From positions 124,001-188,000 of the forward strand of contig JALHMQ010000004.1 in assembly GCA_022843955.1 (NCBI GenBank): a stretch of 64,000 bases of DNA, read 5' to 3'. Below the pieces are notes generated by a model. It saw nothing but the letters and a program-made list of their open reading frames with translations. It had not been told where the DNA came from and ran no database searches. The translations under genes and the position numbers were made by a program. Source of the stretch: Burkholderiaceae bacterium (GTDB lineage: Bacteria > Pseudomonadota > Gammaproteobacteria > Burkholderiales > Burkholderiaceae_F). Below are positions 59,691-64,000 of this stretch, in pieces (within the stretch, counting starts at the first letter, position 1; each line of letters starts with the position of its first letter).

Positions 59691-60956
59691 ATGTCACACC
59701 TTCAACACTTCGCCCGCCGGTCCGCACTCTGTCTCGCTGCCCTGACCCCGCTGCTGCTGGCCGCCTGCGGTGGCGGCAGCGATGCGCCCGCCGCGGCCGG
59801 CGCGCCACCCCCCGCCAGCGGTGGCGTGCCGGTGGCCGCGTTGGCGCTGCCGGCCGCGCCCGCGCTGCCAGCGGCGCCAGCCAACATCGGCAGCGGCACC
59901 TTCGAGTGCCGCAACGTGCGTATCGGTGCGGTGGAGATCGACACCGTGTCGGTGCCTGCCGGCGCGGTGTGCGTGCTCGACGGCACCGGCCTGATCGGCT
60001 CGATCCTGGTGAACGCCGGCAGCGTGGTCGATGCACGCAACGTGCGCGTGCGCGGCAACCTGCAGGCCGATGGCGCGGCCGCCGTGCTGCTGGCCGGCAA
60101 CTCCGCGATCACGGGCTCGGTGCAGATCAAGCAGGGCGCCGCCGCCCTCATCACCAACGCGCAGATCGGCGGCGACCTGCAGCTGACCGCCAACCGCGGC
60201 GTCCTGCTGGCGCAAGACAACCGCGTGACCGGCAACATCCAGGTCGAGGACAACACCGGCGGCGTGACGCTCAATACCAACGTCGCCAACGGCAACCTGC
60301 AGTGCAAGCAGAACCAGCCGGCGCCCGTGGGCAGTGGCAACCGTGCGGCATCGCTCGAAGACCAGTGTCGCAATCTTGCTGCCGCGACCACGCCGCCGTC
60401 GACCGGCACGCCCACGCCTCCGGTGACGCCGCCGCCCGTGCTGCCGCCGGCGCCGACGCCGCCCACCGGCGGCACTTTCACCTGCCGCGACGTGAGCCTG
60501 GGCGCGGTCAGCATCGACACCGTGGTGGTGCCGGCCGGCGCCCGCTGCACGCTCACCGGCACGCGCTTGATCGGCTCGGTGCTCATCGAGCAAGGCGCCG
60601 AGGTCGATCTGCGCGACGTGGTGGTCAACGGCAACCTGCAGGCCGAACGCGCCGCCCGCGTTGCGGTGGCCGGCGCCTCGCGCTTCGGCGGCTCGCTGCA
60701 GATCGTGAACTCGGGCGCGGCGAAGATCGAGGGCGCGAGCGTCACCGGCGACATCCAGCTGACCGCCAACAGCGGCCTGCTGTGGCTGCAGGCCAACCGC
60801 GTCGGCGGCAGCATCCAGGTGGTCGACAACCTGGGCGGCGCGCTGCTGTACGACAACCGTATCGTCGGCGACCTGCAGTGCAAGCAGAACCAGCCGGCAC
60901 CGGACGGCCGCGGCAATACCGCAGCATCGAAGGAAGACCAGTGCGCGACGCTGTAG
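59691..60956 (+). CDS. Lipoprotein with duplicated beta-helix-like domain
   Basis: A 421-residue lipoprotein with lipobox LLLAAC at Cys26. After a Pro/Ala linker come two copies of one domain, residues 69-225 and 261-421, joined by a Pro/Thr linker (TPPSTGTPTPPVTPPP). Each begins GTF-x-C-R-x-V and includes GNLQA, GDLQLTAN or GDIQLTAN, NRVTGNIQV or NRVGGSIQV, and ends LQCKQNQPAP...DQC, with four matching Cys. Short strand-turn repeats suggest a right-handed beta-helix with a Cys-closed cap. Surface display is probable. No named family recognised. An ECF-type promoter and a strong terminator bracket it. Confidence 0.8.
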   Translation: MSHLQHFARRSALCLAALTPLLLAACGGGSDAPAAAGAPPPASGGVPVAALALPAAPALPAAPANIGSGTFECRNVRIGAVEIDTVSVPAGAVCVLDGTGLIGSILVNAGSVVDARNVRVRGNLQADGAAAVLLAGNSAITGSVQIKQGAAALITNAQIGGDLQLTANRGVLLAQDNRVTGNIQVEDNTGGVTLNTNVANGNLQCKQNQPAPVGSGNRAASLEDQCRNLAAATTPPSTGTPTPPVTPPPVLPPAPTPPTGGTFTCRDVSLGAVSIDTVVVPAGARCTLTGTRLIGSVLIEQGAEVDLRDVVVNGNLQAERAARVAVAGASRFGGSLQIVNSGAAKIEGASVTGDIQLTANSGLLWLQANRVGGSIQVVDNLGGALLYDNRIVGDLQCKQNQPAPDGRGNTAASKEDQCATL

Positions 60957-60976
60957 CGCCATAGCGGTAGATCGTG

Positions 60977-61009
60977 GAACAAGGGCGCAGCGTGGCTGCG
61001 CCCTTGTTC
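60977..61009 (+). terminator. Strong hairpin terminator after the lipoprotein gene
   Basis: GAACAAGGGCGCAGC and GCTGCGCCCTTGTTC form a perfect 15-bp stem with a 3-base loop 21 bp after the lipoprotein stop. The symmetry allows it to act in both directions. It separates the lipoprotein from the second sigma gene. Confidence 0.75.
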
Positions 61010-61090
61010 GCTCATGCGCGTGCGTATGCCTTGGAGCGGGCGCCACCCACGCGTATCGTCGTCAGCGCCAACCATCGATCCAGGAGCGGC

Positions 61091-61663
61091 GTGGGCGACG
61101 ACACCGACAACCCGCAAGCGATCGCGACCGCCATATGCGCCGCCGACACCGGCGACAAGCAGGCGGCCGCCGATCTGTTCGTCTCGCTCTACAGCGAGCT
61201 TCATCGGCTGGCACGCTCGCAGCTGTATGCGCGCGGCAGCCACCTGACTCTCGGCGCCACCACCTTGCTGCACGAGGCATATCTCGATCTGAGCGGCCGC
61301 AGCGCCGTGTTCCCCGACCGGGCGCGCTTTTTTGCCTACGCCGCGCGGGCGATGCGTGGCCTGATCGTCGATTACGTGCGCGATCGCTGCGCCCTCAAGC
61401 GCGGCGGCGAGTTCCACCTGACGCAGCTGAGCACGCAGGTCGCCGAGGGCGTAGCGGCGCCGGCCGACGATCTCGGCCCGCTCAACGAGGCGCTGGAAGA
61501 ACTGACCAACGTGGAGCCCGCGCTGGCCGAACTGGTGGATCTGAAGTTCTTCTGCGGCCTGAACTTCGCCGAGATCGCGACCCTGCGCAACGTCTCCGAG
61601 CGCACCGTGCAGCGCGACTGGAACAAGGCGCGCCTGTACCTGCATCAGGTTCTGAAGGACTGA
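61091..61663 (+). CDS. ECF sigma factor of the kinase-linked type
   Basis: A 190-residue ECF sigma factor. It starts at GTG 61091 with AGGAG just before; a longer frame runs back through the terminator and is rejected. Region 2 is LFVSLYSELHRLARSQLYARG, HLTLGATTLLHEAYLDLSGR, FFAYAARAMRGLIVDYVRDRCALKRGG; region 4 is LVDLKFFCGLNFAEIATLRNVSERTVQRDWNKARLYLHQVL. This ATTLLHEAYL layout is the one found with Ser/Thr kinases and no anti-sigma (ECF43-like, EcfK). The next large gene is such a kinase. Confidence 0.92.
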   Translation: MGDDTDNPQAIATAICAADTGDKQAAADLFVSLYSELHRLARSQLYARGSHLTLGATTLLHEAYLDLSGRSAVFPDRARFFAYAARAMRGLIVDYVRDRCALKRGGEFHLTQLSTQVAEGVAAPADDLGPLNEALEELTNVEPALAELVDLKFFCGLNFAEIATLRNVSERTVQRDWNKARLYLHQVLKD

Positions 61664-61782
61664 TCCGATGGGCGGCGACGATGGCCGCAGAAAATATTTG
61701 TCGACCGGTGTCGGGTTTCGCGGCGCGCCTGCGATTGAACTGACAGGAGGCCACATGGGTGGTCCCGCCACCGGAGATGACC

Positions 61783-61941
61783 ATGAAGTCGATGACCTTT
61801 GCTGCCCTGCTGCTCGCCCTGTCCGCCGTCAACGCCGCGCCGCTGGGTACTCAGCTCGGCCAGACGCAGGCTGCCGACAGCGTGATGACGGCCACCGCGG
61901 GCGTCGCGCAGGAGCGGATCTGCCTGCGCTGCATCCGCTGA
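61783..61941 (+). CDS. 52-residue secreted peptide
   Basis: A small protein with a signal peptide (MKSMTFAALLLALSAVNAAP) and a 32-residue mature part ending in ICLRCIR, so a CxxC pair sits at the C-terminus. A GGAG site seven bases before the ATG at 61783 supports translation. It lies 120 bp after the sigma gene and 160 bp before the kinase. No family recognised. It could be a signal, a substrate or an unrelated exported peptide. Confidence 0.55.
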   Translation: MKSMTFAALLLALSAVNAAPLGTQLGQTQAADSVMTATAGVAQERICLRCIR

Positions 61942-62100
61942 GTCGACCGAATCTGGAACCCGCCCCGCGCGCGCCGGACCGGCCACGGCGTAGCGCGTGG
62001 GCGGCCGTCGTGACACGCGTCCGATCGCCCCCCCGACCAGACGGCCCGGTGTTGACCGCCGCCCGTGCTGCACCGACCCACCGGCCCCAGGACGCACGCC

Positions 62101-64000
62101 ATGGCGGATGACCCGAAGCTGGACGGCCGCGCCGCTGCGGCACGGGTGGACCCGGCGCTGTGGGCGCGCGCCAGCCCGCTGCTCGACGAGTTGCTCGATC
62201 TGGATGCGCAGGCGCGCGCCGCCCGCCTGGCGACCTTGCGTGCCGAGGATCCCGCGCTGGCCGACCAGGTCGCCGCCCTGCTCGCCGCACAAACGCAGAT
62301 TGACCGCGGCGCCTTTCTCGAAGGTGCGGCCGTGCCGGCCCCGGTCCCCACCACGTTGGCCGGCCGGGCGATCGGCGCCTACACGCTGGAGCGCGAACTC
62401 GGCGTCGGCGGCATGGGCACGGTGTGGCTCGGCCGCCGCCACGATGGCCGCTTCGACGGCGCGGTCGCGATCAAGCTGCCCAACCTGGCGCTGCTCAACC
62501 GCGGCGGCGCCGAGCGCTTCGCGCGCGAGGGCAGCGTGCTGGGGCGCCTGTCGCACCCCCATATCGCGCGGCTGCTGGACGCCGGCGTCGCCGACAACCA
62601 GCCCTACCTGGTGCTGGAACACGTCGACGGCCTGCCGATCGATCGCTGGTGCGACCAGCACGCGCTCGGTGTGCACGCGCGGCTGCGCCTGGTGCTCGAC
62701 GTGCTCTCGGCCGTCGAGCATGCCCACGCCAACCTGGTGCTGCACCGGGATCTGAAGCCCTCGAACATCCTGGTCGACCGCGCCGGCCGCGTGAAGCTGC
62801 TCGACTTCGGCGTCGCCAAGCTGCTGGCCGACGTCACCGGCGCCGCCGCGGCGACCGAGCTGACCCTCGAAGCGGGCCGCGCCTTCACGCCCGAGTACGC
62901 CGCCCCGGAACAGGTGCGCGGCGAGCCGGTCACCACCGCGACCGACGTCTACGCGCTCGGCGTGCTGCTGTACGTGCTGCTGGGCGGGCGCCACCCGACC
63001 GCCCTGCCCGCAGCGGCGCCGCTGGAGCGCCTGCGCGCCGCGCTGGAGTCAGAACCGCCCACCTTGTCCGAAGTCGCGCAGCGCACCTCGGCCAGCACCG
63101 CCGCAGCGCGCGCCACCACCGCTGTGCGGCTGGCGCGCGACCTGCGCGGCGACCTCGACAACGTGGTCGCCAAGGCGCTGAAGAAGCCGGTGGCCGAGCG
63201 CTACCCCACGGTCGCCGCCCTGGCCGCAGACCTGCGCCGCTATCTCGATCACGAGCCGGTGTCGGCGCGGCCCGACTCGCTCGGCTATCGCACCGCCAAG
63301 TTCGTGCGCCGCTATCGGCTGGCGGTCGGCGCGGCATCGGCCACGTTGCTGGCGCTGCTGGCGGGAGTGGCCGGCACCAGCTGGCAGGCGTGGGAAGCGC
63401 AGCGGCAGCGTGATGCTGCCGTGGCGGAGTCGCGCTACTCGCGCATCAACCACGAAGTCGTGATGACGATGCTGGACGATGCGCTGAAGACCGGCGACAG
63501 CGCACGCTGGCACGACCTGCTCAAGCGCACGCGCGAGCGCATCGAACGCCAGTACGCAAACGAGCCCACGTCACAGGCACGGCTGCTCCTGCTGCTGGCC
63601 GGGCGCCACGCGACGATGAACGACGAAGCCGGCGAGGCCGCCGTCATGCAGGCGCTGACCGCGATCGAGCCCAGGCTGGGCGACCCGGCGCTGCGCGCCC
63701 AGATCGGATGTGCGCGGGCCGACATACACCTTTACGGACGCGACGTCGCGCAGGCGCGGCCACTGGTGACCGCGGCGCTGGCGCAGCTGGCTCGTACCCC
63801 GCACCCGCCGCTCGCCGTGCTGGCCGACTGTTACCAGAGCGATGCGCAACTGGCGATCGAGGAAGGCGACTTCGATCGGGCTGCCGCACGCGCAGAGGCT
63901 CTGGTCGCGCGCTTCGAGCAGGAGGGTCTGACCGACAGCCGCTTGTACCTGTATGCGCTGTTCGTGCTTAACCGCGTGTACTTCGATGCCGACCGCGACG
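62101..64000 (+). CDS. Transmembrane Ser/Thr protein kinase, PknS-like, cut at window end
   Basis: An open frame from ATG 62101 to the window edge, at least 633 residues. N-terminal 85 residues precede a eukaryote-type kinase domain: GVGGMG at 101-106, Lys125 (VAIKLP), HRDLKPSN with His215 and Asp217, DFG at 235-237, and AAPEQ. One membrane helix lies at about 408-428 (LAVGAASATLLALLAGVAG), followed by a periplasmic TPR-like helical region. All catalytic residues are present. It probably phosphorylates the sigma factor encoded upstream, as PknS does EcfK; this is inference from family and context. Confidence 0.92.
   Translation, partial: MADDPKLDGRAAAARVDPALWARASPLLDELLDLDAQARAARLATLRAEDPALADQVAALLAAQTQIDRGAFLEGAAVPAPVPTTLAGRAIGAYTLERELGVGGMGTVWLGRRHDGRFDGAVAIKLPNLALLNRGGAERFAREGSVLGRLSHPHIARLLDAGVADNQPYLVLEHVDGLPIDRWCDQHALGVHARLRLVLDVLSAVEHAHANLVLHRDLKPSNILVDRAGRVKLLDFGVAKLLADVTGAAAATELTLEAGRAFTPEYAAPEQVRGEPVTTATDVYALGVLLYVLLGGRHPTALPAAAPLERLRAALESEPPTLSEVAQRTSASTAAARATTAVRLARDLRGDLDNVVAKALKKPVAERYPTVAALAADLRRYLDHEPVSARPDSLGYRTAKFVRRYRLAVGAASATLLALLAGVAGTSWQAWEAQRQRDAAVAESRYSRINHEVVMTMLDDALKTGDSARWHDLLKRTRERIERQYANEPTSQARLLLLLAGRHATMNDEAGEAAVMQALTAIEPRLGDPALRAQIGCARADIHLYGRDVAQARPLVTAALAQLARTPHPPLAVLADCYQSDAQLAIEEGDFDRAAARAEALVARFEQEGLTDSRLYLYALFVLNRVYFDADRD

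Noticed and set aside
60974-61090. N-terminal extension of the second sigma factor
   Set aside because: It would be encoded by the terminator hairpin; GTG 61091 has a ribosome site and gives the normal family length.
61668-62111. 147-codon plus-strand frame over the small secreted peptide
   Set aside because: An internal ATG at 61755 has a good AGGAGG site, but the product is Arg/Pro-rich and shows no structure; the overlapping signal-peptide frame is more credible.
1-64000. tRNA, rRNA, CRISPR arrays, insertion sequences, prophage genes
   Set aside because: Looked for by eye on both strands; nothing with the needed structure or protein motifs was found. A covariance-model scan would be needed to exclude small RNAs.

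Overview
The window is GC-rich DNA, densely coded on both strands, with short gaps and many ATGA or TGATG stop/start overlaps. Gene content fits a heterotrophic betaproteobacterium, most likely of the order Burkholderiales: a BPSS1780-type membrane protein, AceK, LctP-type lactate permease, a full leucine/isovalerate (liu) pathway, several acyl-CoA dehydrogenases and a LivF/phenylacetyl-CoA-ligase-like cluster. This placement is inferred from gene content, not from a search. I saw no rRNA, tRNA, CRISPR array or insertion sequence.

Layout. 0-9 kb: the end of a branched-chain amino-acid ABC transporter (LivF) with a CoA-ligase-like gene, then small hydrolase, hot-dog and secreted-protein genes, a DMT exporter and a CDP-alcohol phosphatidyltransferase. 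9-14 kb: lactate permease and a hybrid sensor kinase. 13.8-27.1 kb: HMG-CoA lyase, methylcrotonyl-CoA carboxylase alpha and beta subunits, methylglutaconyl-CoA hydratase and an acyl-CoA dehydrogenase, interleaved with unrelated genes, mostly one minus-strand run preceded by a near-palindromic operator candidate. 27.1-27.9 kb: a non-coding block of dispersed repeats. 27.9-35.4 kb: efflux pumps (a TetA-like MFS protein and an overlapping SMR pair), GST, a DsbA-fold isomerase, LemA with DUF2207, and an acyl-CoA dehydrogenase with a VOC protein. 35.6-38.4 kb: a small accessory patch with two toxin-antitoxin pairs, a Nudix hydrolase and a GNAT protein. 38.5-53.6 kb: RidA, SDR, thiolase, AceK, a LytS/LytR-type two-component system, a rhodanese protein, LysE exporter, two acetyltransferases (one fused to an ASCH domain), isovaleryl-CoA dehydrogenase and a BPSS1780 protein. 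53.6-64 kb: an M48 metalloprotease, a DapA-like aldolase, then a signalling region: S8 protease, ECF sigma and anti-sigma, a duplicated-domain lipoprotein, a second ECF sigma factor, a 52-residue secreted peptide and a transmembrane serine/threonine kinase cut by the window end.

How genes work together. Isovaleryl-CoA dehydrogenase, methylcrotonyl-CoA carboxylase, methylglutaconyl-CoA hydratase and HMG-CoA lyase cover leucine catabolism from isovaleryl-CoA to acetoacetate plus acetyl-CoA; the thiolase and AceK link acyl-CoA and acetyl-CoA use to the glyoxylate shunt. The most unusual signal is at 57.8-59.7 kb, where three sites share the arrangement GGAATAA, 14 bases, CGT, placed before the S8 protease, before the anti-sigma gene and before the duplicated lipoprotein; this looks like a compact ECF regulon. 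Next to it, the second sigma factor lacks an anti-sigma gene and is followed by a transmembrane kinase, recalling phosphorylation-controlled ECF systems of the EcfK/PknS kind.
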